Of a stretch of 44,063 bases of DNA, positions 15,343 through 22,982 are shown piece by piece. Within the stretch, counting starts at the first letter, position 1; each line of letters opens with the position of its first letter. Source of the DNA: Mycolicibacterium sp. GF69 (GTDB lineage: Bacteria; Actinomycetota; Actinomycetes; Mycobacteriales; Mycobacteriaceae); assembly GCF_003284965.1 (NCBI RefSeq), contig NZ_QMEW01000036.1:1-44063 (forward strand). The letters run 5' to 3'. The notes beneath the pieces were generated by a model, which was given only the letters and a program-made list of their open reading frames with translations, was not told where the DNA came from and made no database searches. A program made the position numbers and the translations under genes.

Positions 15343-15348
15343 AGTCTA
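15343..15348 (-). promoter_or_regulatory. -10 box (TAGACT), leaderless type
   Basis: On the minus strand TAGACT ends 6 nt before ATG 15336 of the repeat protein. Confidence 0.5.
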
Positions 15349-15368
15349 TGGACAGCGCAAACTCAAAC

Positions 15369-15386
15369 TCACAGGAAGTACACAGC
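15369..15386 (+). promoter_or_regulatory. PhoP-box-like direct repeat (TCACAGG-N4-ACACAGC)
   Basis: Two 7-bp direct repeats, TCACAGG and ACACAGC, are spaced by 4 bp, which is the architecture known for M. tuberculosis PhoP sites (TCACAGC-N4-TCACAGC); each half has one mismatch. It lies 45 bp before phoP and 33 bp before the divergent repeat gene, so it could serve autoregulation and the neighbour. Confidence 0.65.
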
Positions 15387-15430
15387 CCGCTTGCAGGAAC
15401 GTCGTCAGCGAAGAGGTGGACAGTAATTAG

Positions 15431-16150
15431 GTGGCCATGCCTGCACTACCTGAGAACACCCCCGAGGCCAAGGTGCTCGTCGTCGACGACGAGGCAAATA
15501 TCGTCGAGCTGTTGTCCGTCAGCCTCAAGTTCCAGGGGTTCGCGGTATACACCGCGTCGAACGGACCGGCCGCGCTCGACAAGGCGCGCGAGGTGCGCCC
15601 GGACGCGGTGATCCTCGACGTGATGATGCCGGGCATGGACGGGTTCGGGCTGCTGCGCCGGTTGCGTGCCGACGGGATCGACGCGCCGGCGCTGTTCCTC
15701 ACCGCGCGCGACTCGCTCCAGGACAAGATCGCCGGCCTCACCCTCGGCGGCGACGACTATGTGACCAAGCCGTTCAGCCTCGAGGAGGTGGTGGCCCGCT
15801 TGCGGGTCATCCTGCGCCGCACCGGCCGCGGTGTCGAAGAACCCCGCAACTCCCGGCTGTCGTTCGCCGACATCGAACTCGACGAGGACACCCACGAAGT
15901 GTGGAAGGCGGGCGAACCGGTGTCGTTGTCGCCGACGGAGTTCACCCTGCTGCGGTACTTCATCATCAACGCCGGCACGGTGCTGTCGAAGCCGAAGATC
16001 CTCGACCACGTCTGGCGCTACGACTTCGGCGGCGACGTCAACGTCGTCGAGTCGTACGTGTCCTATCTGCGCCGCAAGATCGACACGGGCGACAAGCGAC
16101 TGCTGCACACGCTGCGGGGAGTGGGCTACGTACTCCGCGAGCCGCGCTGA
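15431..16150 (+). CDS. phoP: OmpR-family response regulator PhoP
   Basis: Residues from VLVVDDEANIVELLSVSLKFQGF to the end are nearly identical to M. tuberculosis PhoP as I recall it. The receiver domain carries the phosphorylated Asp in VILDVMMPGMDG and the conserved Lys in DDYVTKPF; the C-terminal winged helix includes LSPTEFTLLRYF and VVESYVSYLRRKID, the DNA-contact region. PhoP controls lipid synthesis, pH adaptation and virulence-linked genes in pathogenic mycobacteria. GTG 15431 has AGAGGTGG upstream; ATG 15437 is an alternative. The histidine kinase gene follows after 23 nt. Confidence 0.97.
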   Translation: MAMPALPENTPEAKVLVVDDEANIVELLSVSLKFQGFAVYTASNGPAALDKAREVRPDAVILDVMMPGMDGFGLLRRLRADGIDAPALFLTARDSLQDKIAGLTLGGDDYVTKPFSLEEVVARLRVILRRTGRGVEEPRNSRLSFADIELDEDTHEVWKAGEPVSLSPTEFTLLRYFIINAGTVLSKPKILDHVWRYDFGGDVNVVESYVSYLRRKIDTGDKRLLHTLRGVGYVLREPR

Positions 16151-16173
16151 TCTTCACGGCAGACAATGGATAG

Positions 16174-17604
16174 ATGACCGGACGCGTGCCGCTGAGGGTC
16201 GCACTGGTGGCGGCCACCCTGGTGTTGGTGGCGTGCGGCCTGCTGGCCTCCGGTGTCGCGGTCACTTCGATCCTGCGCCACACCCTGAGCAACCGTGTCG
16301 ACCAGGAATTGCTCGACGCATCGCGCGGCTGGGCGCAGGCGCCTCGCGGTGGGGCATCCGCCGACGCGGTGGAAAGTGAAAGTCCCAACCCCGCGCGGCC
16401 ACCGACGAACTTCTACGTCCGTGGCTTCGGCGCGGACGGCCGCATGTGGATCGCGGTCAACGACCGCGACGCCGAACCGGCGCTACCGCCCGACAACGAC
16501 GTCGGTCCGGTCCCGGTCACGATCGGTTCGCTTGACGGTTCCGGCGTGAAGTGGCGCGCAATGACGGTCCGCGGCCGCGGCGGTGAACTGACCACCGTGG
16601 CCATCGATCTCTCCGATGTGCAGACCACGGTGCGCGAGTTGACCTATGCGCAGGTCGGGATCGGGCTGGCGGTGCTGCTGGTGCTCGGTGTCGCGGGTTA
16701 TGCCGTGGTGAACCGTAGTCTTCGCCCGTTGGTGGAGGTCGAACAGACCGCCGCGGCGATCGCCGCAGGCGAGTTCGACCGCCGCATCCCGCAACGCGAC
16801 CCGCGCACCGAGGTGGGCCGGCTTTCGTTGGCGCTCAACGGGATGCTCGCCCAGATCCAGACCGCGATGGCGGCCTCGGAGTCCTCTGCCGAACAGGCCC
16901 GTAGTTCCGAGGAACGGATGCGACGGTTCATCACCGACGCCAGCCACGAGTTGCGTACACCGCTGACCACGATCCGCGGCTTCGCCGAGTTGTACCGCCA
17001 GGGCGCGGCCCGCGACATGGAGATGTTGATGAGCCGCATCGAGAGCGAATCCAGCCGCATGGGTCTGCTCGTCGAGGATCTTCTGCTGCTCGCCCGCCTC
17101 GACGCGCAGCGTCCACTCGAGCGCCGACGCGTCGACCTGCTTGCGTTGGCCACCGACACCGTTCACGACGCGCAGTCCATCGCTCCCCAGCGAGCGATCA
17201 AGATGGAGGTATTCGACGGGCCAGGCACCCCGGAGGTGCTCGGCGACGAAGCCCGGCTCCGTCAGGTGCTGAGCAACCTGATGGCCAACGCTCTGCAGCA
17301 CACCCCCGAAAACGCGGGGGTCACGGTTCGGGTCGGGACCTCAGGTGATCGGGCCGTGCTGGAGGTGTGCGACGAAGGACCGGGCATGACCCCCGATGAT
17401 GCGCAACGAGTGTTCGAGCGGTTCTACCGTGCAGACTCGTCGCGCGCTCGGACCAGTGGCGGCACCGGTCTGGGACTGTCGATCGTCGACTCGCTGGTCT
17501 ATGCGCACGGCGGAACGGTCACGGTCGCCACTGCCCCCGGCCGCGGAAGCACGTTCAAGGTGAGCTTGCCGCGGGTCGCCGATGTGGCGGCTCAGGTCAG
17601 CTGA
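16174..17604 (+). CDS. phoR: sensor histidine kinase PhoR
   Basis: The 476-residue protein has an N-terminal membrane helix (residues about 8-33), an extracytoplasmic sensor loop to about residue 150, a second helix (IGLAVLLVLGVAGYAVV), a HAMP domain, the dimerisation domain with phospho-acceptor His258 in TDASHELRTPLTT, and an ATPase domain with N box (LSNLMANALQHTP), DEGPGM, FERFYR and GGTGLGLSIV. It should phosphorylate PhoP in response to an envelope signal such as acidity. It is co-directional with phoP, and its end overlaps the convergent HIT gene by 13 nt. Confidence 0.96.
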   Translation: MTGRVPLRVALVAATLVLVACGLLASGVAVTSILRHTLSNRVDQELLDASRGWAQAPRGGASADAVESESPNPARPPTNFYVRGFGADGRMWIAVNDRDAEPALPPDNDVGPVPVTIGSLDGSGVKWRAMTVRGRGGELTTVAIDLSDVQTTVRELTYAQVGIGLAVLLVLGVAGYAVVNRSLRPLVEVEQTAAAIAAGEFDRRIPQRDPRTEVGRLSLALNGMLAQIQTAMAASESSAEQARSSEERMRRFITDASHELRTPLTTIRGFAELYRQGAARDMEMLMSRIESESSRMGLLVEDLLLLARLDAQRPLERRRVDLLALATDTVHDAQSIAPQRAIKMEVFDGPGTPEVLGDEARLRQVLSNLMANALQHTPENAGVTVRVGTSGDRAVLEVCDEGPGMTPDDAQRVFERFYRADSSRARTSGGTGLGLSIVDSLVYAHGGTVTVATAPGRGSTFKVSLPRVADVAAQVS

Positions 17605-17996
17605 GCCAGCGCAGCCTTGATCCTGGCTTGCGCGTCGTCGAGGGACTGCGGCGACGGGTTCTGGTCGGCGTTGGCGAAACCGAAGTCGGCAAGGTTGTTG
17701 GTGGGGAAGACATGCACATGCAGGTGCGGCACCTCCATCCCGGCGATGATCACGCCGGCCCGCTCGGCGGGGAACGCCTTGACCACAGCCTTACCGATCA
17801 ACTGTGAGACCTCCATGACCCGCCCTAAGACCGCCGTCTCGACGCTCTGCCAGTGGTCGATCTCAGCTCGCGGCACCACGAGCGTGTGGCCCTGGGTGAT
17901 CGGCGCGATCGTCAGGAAGGCGACGATCTCGTCGTCCTCGTAGACGAACCGGCCGGGTAACTCTCCGTTGATGATCTTGGTGAAGACGCTCGCCAT
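17592..17996 (-). CDS. HIT-family nucleotide-binding hydrolase
   Basis: ATG 17996 gives 134 residues and is supported by a TATGCT box 7 nt upstream; longer starts would add unconserved sequence. The protein matches the histidine-triad family: FTKIINGELPGRFVYEDDEIVAFL, ITQGHTLVVPRAEIDHW and the catalytic triad HLHVHVFP. HIT proteins hydrolyse nucleoside phosphoramidates or dinucleotides. It follows phoR convergently, as Rv0759c does in M. tuberculosis. Confidence 0.93.
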   Translation of the reverse strand: MASVFTKIINGELPGRFVYEDDEIVAFLTIAPITQGHTLVVPRAEIDHWQSVETAVLGRVMEVSQLIGKAVVKAFPAERAGVIIAGMEVPHLHVHVFPTNNLADFGFANADQNPSPQSLDDAQARIKAALAQLT

Positions 17997-18003
17997 GACG
18001 TCG

Positions 18004-18009
18004 AGCATA
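18004..18009 (-). promoter_or_regulatory. -10 box (TATGCT), leaderless type
   Basis: On the minus strand TATGCT ends 7 nt before ATG 17996 of the HIT gene. Confidence 0.45.
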
Positions 18010-18018
18010 GAGAGCCGG

Positions 18019-19644
18019 TCAGAAGGGTGGGGGTTCGGCGTTGGGATCGTCGGTACCCATGGCGGCGCCGTAGGTTTCCCACGGGTCGTCTGGCGGCGGT
18101 CTGCTGGGTTCGGCGGCGGGAGGCGCCGCATATCGGCGGCGATCGACGGCATTGAGCGCGCGTTCGCGTTCGATTCGTCGCAGCCGGTCTTGGGAGCGGG
18201 TTCGCCGTCGCCGCGGCATCATGACGCCCTTGTGTCCGCTGTCTGCTGGTCGTTGGACCGCTGGTAGGGCGGCGGTGGTGGTATCCCAGCAGGGATAGAA
18301 GAACCGGCTGCGGGGATGGGTCGCATATGTCCTGCCGGACGGAGCCGTCCAGATGACGGTTCCGTCGGCCCGCTGCTCATCGCGCCAGCCGCCGAAAGTC
18401 TTCAACAAATGATGGATTCGACACAGGCACTTGGTATTTGACGGATGTGTGGCGCCGACCGGATACGGTGCTGTGTGGTCGATATCGCAGAAGTCCGCTG
18501 GGCGGTCGCAGCCGGGGAATCGACACGTCATGTCGCGCATCCGGACAAACCGCGCGGTCTTCTGCGATGGTCGGTAGCCGGCTTCTGGTGCCGCATCGGG
18601 CTTTTGCGTCCACCGGACGGTCGCGCCGTTTTTGATCAGCTCGGCCAACAGCGGGGTCGGAATCAGGCCCCCTCCGAGGATGAGCGCCGTCGCCGGTTTC
18701 GGTTCCGTGGGATTGCCCGTGGGTTTCGAGTCCAGAGGCTTGCCGGTGGGCTCGGAAGGCTCCACCGTGGAGGGCGTTTCGCCATCGCCTGACATCTGCG
18801 GATCCGGTTGGGCGTCCAGGGCTGCGGCTTCGGCGATCACGTTGATGACGACGCTCGTTGCACGTGGATCGTCTCCGGCAGACGGGCAGTCCGCACTCCC
18901 GCACTGGCAGGTCAGTCGATCCGCGTGGGCTGCCATGGCGCCCAGGGCATCTGCCCTGCGCTGCCCGACGGTACGCGGATCGTCTTTGCATACTTCGTTC
19001 AACATCTGGGCGAGTCGACGCTCGAGCAGCGCTGCGTCGGCGGCAGTCAAGCGGCCCCACAGTGACGCCGTGCCGGTCACGTCGTCGCGCTTACCGACCC
19101 GCACATCTCTTCCGCGCGCTGCCTCACGCAGACGTAGCCGCGCGTCGGGATCATATTCGTCGACCAGGGAGTCGATCGCCGATTCCAGTCCCGAGACCGA
19201 CAGCGAGCCCCACTTCGACACACGCTGCGCGATAGCGGTGTCTATTTGTTTCTGGGTCTCGGAGTCCACAACCAGTTGTGTGCGCCAGGTGATGGTCGAC
19301 ACCAGCCCAGCGCGCAATTGTCCTTGGGCGAACAACGCGGCAACTTGGGGCAGGCGCTCCCGCAGTGCCATAGCGATCGACATCTCACGCGAGGCAGCCC
19401 GGTCGCTGATTTCCATCGCGGCCGAAATCTCGGCGGATGCCATACGCCAACCATCGATCGCGAGATGCTCGCGCTCCCCGTCGGGTTCGGTGTATCGCGC
19501 GGTCAGCTCGGCGGTCGCCGCCAGGCGACGGGCCGCGAGGACGGCCTCGGCGCGTGCGCACTCCGCGATCGCACCCACGACGACCGCGTCGTCGGCTGCG
19601 GCAAACTCGGAGTCGAACATACGTTCGATCATGGTGTCGATCAT
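18019..19644 (-). CDS. 13E12-repeat / DUF222 protein with C-terminal HNH nuclease domain
   Basis: From ATG 19644 the protein has 541 residues. The N terminus (IERMFDSEFAAADDAVVVGAIAECARAEAVLAARRLAATAEL) and the helical DUF222 domain up to about residue 230 are typical of mycobacterial REP13E12 proteins. A Pro/Lys/Thr-rich linker with PTGKP-like repeats follows, then a HNH domain: CRFPGCDRPADFCDIDHTAPYP ... NTKCLCRIHHLLKTF. The family is multicopy in mycobacteria; a REP13E12 copy is the attachment site of prophage phiRv1 in M. tuberculosis. The native function is unknown. The open frame continues far upstream inside the SDR gene, but that extension is the SDR read in another frame. ATG 19632 is an alternative start. 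Confidence 0.88.
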   Translation of the reverse strand: MIDTMIERMFDSEFAAADDAVVVGAIAECARAEAVLAARRLAATAELTARYTEPDGEREHLAIDGWRMASAEISAAMEISDRAASREMSIAMALRERLPQVAALFAQGQLRAGLVSTITWRTQLVVDSETQKQIDTAIAQRVSKWGSLSVSGLESAIDSLVDEYDPDARLRLREAARGRDVRVGKRDDVTGTASLWGRLTAADAALLERRLAQMLNEVCKDDPRTVGQRRADALGAMAAHADRLTCQCGSADCPSAGDDPRATSVVINVIAEAAALDAQPDPQMSGDGETPSTVEPSEPTGKPLDSKPTGNPTEPKPATALILGGGLIPTPLLAELIKNGATVRWTQKPDAAPEAGYRPSQKTARFVRMRDMTCRFPGCDRPADFCDIDHTAPYPVGATHPSNTKCLCRIHHLLKTFGGWRDEQRADGTVIWTAPSGRTYATHPRSRFFYPCWDTTTAALPAVQRPADSGHKGVMMPRRRRTRSQDRLRRIERERALNAVDRRRYAAPPAAEPSRPPPDDPWETYGAAMGTDDPNAEPPPF

Positions 19645-19673
19645 GCCACGGGCGACCGACAAGCCAGTGGTCG

Positions 19674-20546
19674 TTACCGCGGCTGACGGATGAGTTCGTC
19701 GAGCTTCGTGATCGACCACGGTGGGCTGTCCCGATGGTCGCGGTAGGCGATGATCGCCGGGGCCTGCCTGTCGAACCGCCCCACGAAACCACCGGCTGCG
19801 ACGAAGATCTGTCCCGTCACATTGCCGGCCAAGTCGCTGGCGAGATACGCGTATGTCGGCGCGACGTACTCCGGAGGCGCAGCGTCGAGGGCGCCCCGCA
19901 TGCTGACCTCGTCGAGCAGGCCCCGTCGGTACAGGTCCGCGATCTGGGCCTCGTAGTCCGGGCCGGTGGACAGCCGCGTCTTGGCGCCGGGGCACACCAC
20001 GTTCGCGCGCACGCCGTGCTCCTTCAACTCGGCGGCGATCGCCAGCGTCAGACCGTTCACCCCGCCTTTGCCGGCCGGGTAACCGGTTCCGCCGTAGTCG
20101 CCGAGGAACGCGAACGAACTCGTGTTCACGATCGCGCCACCGCCCTGCGCGACCATTCTGGGCGCCGCCGCACGGCAGGTCTCGAAGGTCGTGCCGAGGT
20201 GCGCGTCGATCAGATCCCGGAACTGGGCGGATGTGATGTCGAGAATCGAGGAACCGGCGGGCTCGGGAGTGCCCGCGCAGTTGACCAGAACGTCGATCCG
20301 CCCGAACTCCTGCACGCACGATTCGATCAGAGCGTCCGCCATCTCGGGATCCGCCGGCGATCCGGCAAGACCGTGCGCGTTCGGAATCCGTTGTGCCGCT
20401 TGTGCTACCGCCTCCGGATCGCGGCCGTTGACGACGACTCCCGCACCGAGGGAAGCCAGCAGCTCGGCCACCGCCAGTCCCACGCCCCGCGAACCGCCGA
20501 CGACGACGGCGCCGCGCCCGCTGAGGTTGGGGCTGCTAGTTGGCAT
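19674..20546 (-). CDS. SDR-family oxidoreductase
   Basis: The 290-residue protein has the classical short-chain dehydrogenase layout: GGSRGVGLAVAE near residue 17 as NAD(P) motif, VNCAGTPEPAG, active Ser in NTSSFAFLG, and catalytic Tyr/Lys in GYPAGKGG, then VCPGAKTRL. The unusual C-terminal extension (FVGRFDRQAPAIIAYRDHRDSPPWSITKLDELI) resembles SDRs found with steroid or fatty-acid catabolism. Its ATG lies 11 nt inside the KSI-like gene, so it is translationally coupled to the cyp51 operon as its distal gene; I do not recall this gene at the M. tuberculosis locus. Substrate unknown. Confidence 0.9.
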   Translation of the reverse strand: MPTSSPNLSGRGAVVVGGSRGVGLAVAELLASLGAGVVVNGRDPEAVAQAAQRIPNAHGLAGSPADPEMADALIESCVQEFGRIDVLVNCAGTPEPAGSSILDITSAQFRDLIDAHLGTTFETCRAAAPRMVAQGGGAIVNTSSFAFLGDYGGTGYPAGKGGVNGLTLAIAAELKEHGVRANVVCPGAKTRLSTGPDYEAQIADLYRRGLLDEVSMRGALDAAPPEYVAPTYAYLASDLAGNVTGQIFVAAGGFVGRFDRQAPAIIAYRDHRDSPPWSITKLDELIRQPR

Positions 20547-20985
20547 CCGGCGACTGGCTGCCCGCCTGGCCGAACTGCATCATGTCCATGTTCCAGTAGC
20601 CTCGCAGGTTCGCCAGCAGCCCGGCGTCGTCGACCTTGTAAGTGAACACACCTCGTACCGTGCTGGTCATACCGTTGTCGAACCTACTGCGCAGCACCAG
20701 GATATGGGCCACCTCGTGCGGCGAGCTGGACGGGAACGTCTCCTCGCAGGTGATCCGGAGGTCGTTGGAGGATATGTTGGCGTCGTAGAACGCCGACACC
20801 GCCTCCTTCCCGCGAATACCCGTGCCGTCGGGATTGGTGAAGGACTGTCCGATCGGGTCCTCGATCACGACGTCGTCGGCCATCAGCGCGAGCCAACCCG
20901 CCTTGTCGTGGGCGTGCACGCAACGCCACGAATTGTGCGAGGCCGCCAATGCCGGTGTCTTCTCGACGGTTTGATCCTGCGTCAC
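20536..20985 (-). CDS. KSI/SnoaL-like (NTF2-fold) protein, Rv0760c-type
   Basis: This 149-residue cone-fold protein starts at GTG 20985, 4 nt after the adhB stop. It has the NTF2-like order of helices and strands (DKAGWLALMADDVVIEDPIGQSFTNPDG ... VSAFYDANISSNDLRI ... GVFTYKVDDAGLLANLRGYWNMD). M. tuberculosis Rv0760c, which holds the same position beside adhB, has a ketosteroid-isomerase-like structure and binds steroids. Here it presumably binds or isomerises the product of neighbouring oxidations; catalysis is not proven by sequence. Confidence 0.82.
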   Translation of the reverse strand: MTQDQTVEKTPALAASHNSWRCVHAHDKAGWLALMADDVVIEDPIGQSFTNPDGTGIRGKEAVSAFYDANISSNDLRITCEETFPSSSPHEVAHILVLRSRFDNGMTSTVRGVFTYKVDDAGLLANLRGYWNMDMMQFGQAGSQSPDAN

Positions 20986-20989
20986 GGCT

Positions 20990-22123
20990 CTACCGGTCGT
21001 CGTCGGTGTAGCGGATGACGCCGCGGATGTTCTTGCCCTCGAGCATGTCCTTGTAGCCGTCGTTGATCTGCTCCAGCTTGTACTGCCGGGTGACCATGTC
21101 GTCGAGGTTGAGCCTGCCGGCCTTATACATCGACAGCAGCTGCGGGATGTCGTGGTGCGGGTTGCCGCCGCCGAAGATGGTGCCCTGCAGGTTCTTCTGC
21201 AACAGGGTCAGCATCGACAGGTTCAGCTTGACGTCGTTGCTGGCCATGTTGGCGACGGCGGTGGCCACGACGGTGCCGCCCTTGGCGGTGATGTTCATGT
21301 AGTCGTCGATGTCCTCACCCTTGAGCTCACCGACGGTGACGATCGTCTTCTGCGCCATCCGCCCCTGCGTGACCTCGGCGACCCCGGCCATCGCGGCGTA
21401 GATGTCGGGGTAGGCGTGCGTCGCGCCGAACTTCAACGCCGAATCACGTTTGAAATCAACCGGATCGACGACGAATACGTTGCGCGCGCCGGCGGCCAGT
21501 GCCCCCTGGAGCGCGCCGGTGCCCACACCGCCGACGCCGACGATGACGACGTCGTCGCCCGGGCGGACGTTGCCGCTGCGCACAGCCGAGCCGTAGCCCG
21601 TGGTGACACCGCAACCGACGAGGCAGGCGACCTCGAACGGAATTGACGGATCGATCTTCACGACCGAGCTCTTGTGCACCACCATGTACGGGCTGAACGT
21701 GCCGAGCAGGGTCATCGGGATAACCGGTTGGCCGTTCTTCGCGGCGTGGATGCGGTGGGTGCCATCGGAAACCGCGGTCCCGCCGAGCAGGCCTGCGCCG
21801 AGATCGCAGAGGTTGCGCAGGCCCTCCTGACACGCCGGACACTCACCGCAGGACGGGATGAACGACAGCACGACGTGGTCACCGGGCGCGATGTGGTCGA
21901 CGCCCGGACCGACCTCGGTGACGATGCCGGCGCCTTCGTGGCCGCCCAGGACGGGGAAGCCGGCCATCGGGATGTCGCCGGTCACCAAGTGATGGTCGGA
22001 GTGGCACATCCCCGACGCTTCCATCTGGATCTTGACCTCGTCCTTGACGGGGTCCCCGATTTCGATCTCCTCGATCGACCACGGCTGGTTGAACTCCCAG
22101 ATGAGAGCACCTTTTGTCTTCAT
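20990..22123 (-). CDS. adhB: NDMA-dependent (mycofactocin-type) zinc alcohol dehydrogenase
   Basis: The 377-residue medium-chain dehydrogenase has the catalytic zinc ligands (GMCHSDHH, GGHEGAG), four structural-zinc cysteines (CGECPACQEGLRNLC), GCGVTTGYG and the nucleotide motif VGVGGVGTGALQGALAAGA. The N-terminal MKTKGALIWEFNQPWSIEEIEIGDP is characteristic of NDMA-dependent enzymes that keep NAD tightly bound and pass electrons to mycofactocin. It should oxidise an alcohol made by the P450s to an aldehyde, which the divergent aldA could finish. ATG 22123 has GGAAGG upstream; the 91-nt gap before it may hold an internal promoter. Confidence 0.92.
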   Translation of the reverse strand: MKTKGALIWEFNQPWSIEEIEIGDPVKDEVKIQMEASGMCHSDHHLVTGDIPMAGFPVLGGHEGAGIVTEVGPGVDHIAPGDHVVLSFIPSCGECPACQEGLRNLCDLGAGLLGGTAVSDGTHRIHAAKNGQPVIPMTLLGTFSPYMVVHKSSVVKIDPSIPFEVACLVGCGVTTGYGSAVRSGNVRPGDDVVIVGVGGVGTGALQGALAAGARNVFVVDPVDFKRDSALKFGATHAYPDIYAAMAGVAEVTQGRMAQKTIVTVGELKGEDIDDYMNITAKGGTVVATAVANMASNDVKLNLSMLTLLQKNLQGTIFGGGNPHHDIPQLLSMYKAGRLNLDDMVTRQYKLEQINDGYKDMLEGKNIRGVIRYTDDDR

Positions 22124-22214
22124 TCGAACGTGCCTTCCGCTAGAGCCGGTGACCTCAGACTAGAGGCAGTAGTTAGGTACGTCACACGCACCCCCAATCA
22201 ACTGCTTGGCCGGG

Positions 22215-22760
22215 TCACCAGATCGGCGAGGGTGCCTGTCCGAGCGGGTAGTAGCCGGGCAGCTTCTCACCCGCCAGCGAGCGTTCGATCCGCTTCTGCA
22301 TCCCTGGTGACAGGTCGCCGGACTCGATCAGCTTCGCGTAGCCCTTGGCCACATGGCCGAAGTCGAAGAAGTCGCGCTGCCACTCGATCTTCAGGTCCGC
22401 ATCGAGCCGGAACCAGCTGCCGCCGATGCCGTAGATCTCGTCCTGCGTGCCGTCGGACTTGTTGGCGATCTGCTTCCAGAAGCCGACGATCTCGCCCTGC
22501 TTGTCGTCGATGAGTACCTTCTGGTACTCGTACACCCAGTTCTCCAGACCTTCCATCTCCAGTCCGAGCGCGACGTCGCGGATCTCCTGCTTGCCGACGC
22601 ACATCACGTCTTCCTTGGGACCGATGTTCCAGCCGTATGTCGCATCGTCGGTATAGAACTCCGCCAACGGTTTCCAGTCGCCGTTGCGTTCGGCTTCGCG
22701 ATTGGCCTCGAGCCACTGCTCGGCCCAGTTCTCGAGCGCTTCGCGGGGTAGTGACGGCAT
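22215..22760 (-). CDS. NTF2/SnoaL-like protein, Rv0762c-type
   Basis: ATG 22760 follows AGGAGA and yields 181 residues, the length I recall for Rv0762c. The sequence has an NTF2-like pattern: LENWAEQWLEANREAERNGDWKPLAEFYTDDATYGWNIGP, then GLENWVYEYQKVLIDDKQGEIVGFWKQI and GGSWFRLDADLKIEWQRDFFDFGH. Cone-fold proteins of this kind bind hydrophobic ligands; Tyr, Trp, Asp and His residues line the expected pocket. Set between ferredoxin and adhB in the cyp51 operon, it probably binds a pathway intermediate. No reaction is established. Confidence 0.8.
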   Translation of the reverse strand: MPSLPREALENWAEQWLEANREAERNGDWKPLAEFYTDDATYGWNIGPKEDVMCVGKQEIRDVALGLEMEGLENWVYEYQKVLIDDKQGEIVGFWKQIANKSDGTQDEIYGIGGSWFRLDADLKIEWQRDFFDFGHVAKGYAKLIESGDLSPGMQKRIERSLAGEKLPGYYPLGQAPSPIW

Positions 22761-22771
22761 TGTCTCTTCTC

Positions 22772-22975
22772 CTATTTTTCTCTGATGGCCAGTGCTTGGG
22801 TCGGGCACATGTCGACGGCGTTCTGAATCTCGTCGCGGGCGTCGTCGGGTGGTTCGGTGTCGACGATCTCGACCTTGCCGCGCTTGGGCACCGTGAAATA
22901 GTCCGGCGCTTCGAGTTCGCACATCGCGTGGCCCTGGCACAGGTCCAGGTCGACTTCTATTCGGTAGCAGCCCAT
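22772..22975 (-). CDS. [3Fe-4S] ferredoxin partner of CYP51
   Basis: ATG 22975 gives a 67-residue small ferredoxin (YRIEVDLDLCQGHAMCELEAPDYFTV ... AVDMCPTQALAI). Three cysteines (CQGHAMC and CP) with a non-Cys residue in the CxxHxxC segment fit a [3Fe-4S] cluster, as in mycobacterial P450 ferredoxins. It lies 7 nt after cyp51 and 11 nt before the NTF2-like gene, as Rv0763c does, and should pass electrons to CYP51 and perhaps CYP123. No ferredoxin reductase is encoded in the window. Confidence 0.94.
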   Translation of the reverse strand: MGCYRIEVDLDLCQGHAMCELEAPDYFTVPKRGKVEIVDTEPPDDARDEIQNAVDMCPTQALAIREK

Positions 22976-22982
22976 TCGATGC

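Noticed and set aside
14515..15430. Repeat array at 14.7-15.1 kb as a CRISPR
   Set aside because: The periodicity is 30 bp without spacers, is in frame and conserved at protein level; it is a coding repeat.
18019..20319. One very long minus-strand frame joining the 13E12 protein with about 225 upstream residues
   Set aside because: The upstream part is the SDR gene read in the wrong frame (Arg-rich, no family pattern); the true start is near 19644.
22124..22214. CCTC-N6-GAGG dyad in the gap before adhB as an operator
   Set aside because: Arms are only 4 bp and there is no matching copy elsewhere; not distinguishable from chance.
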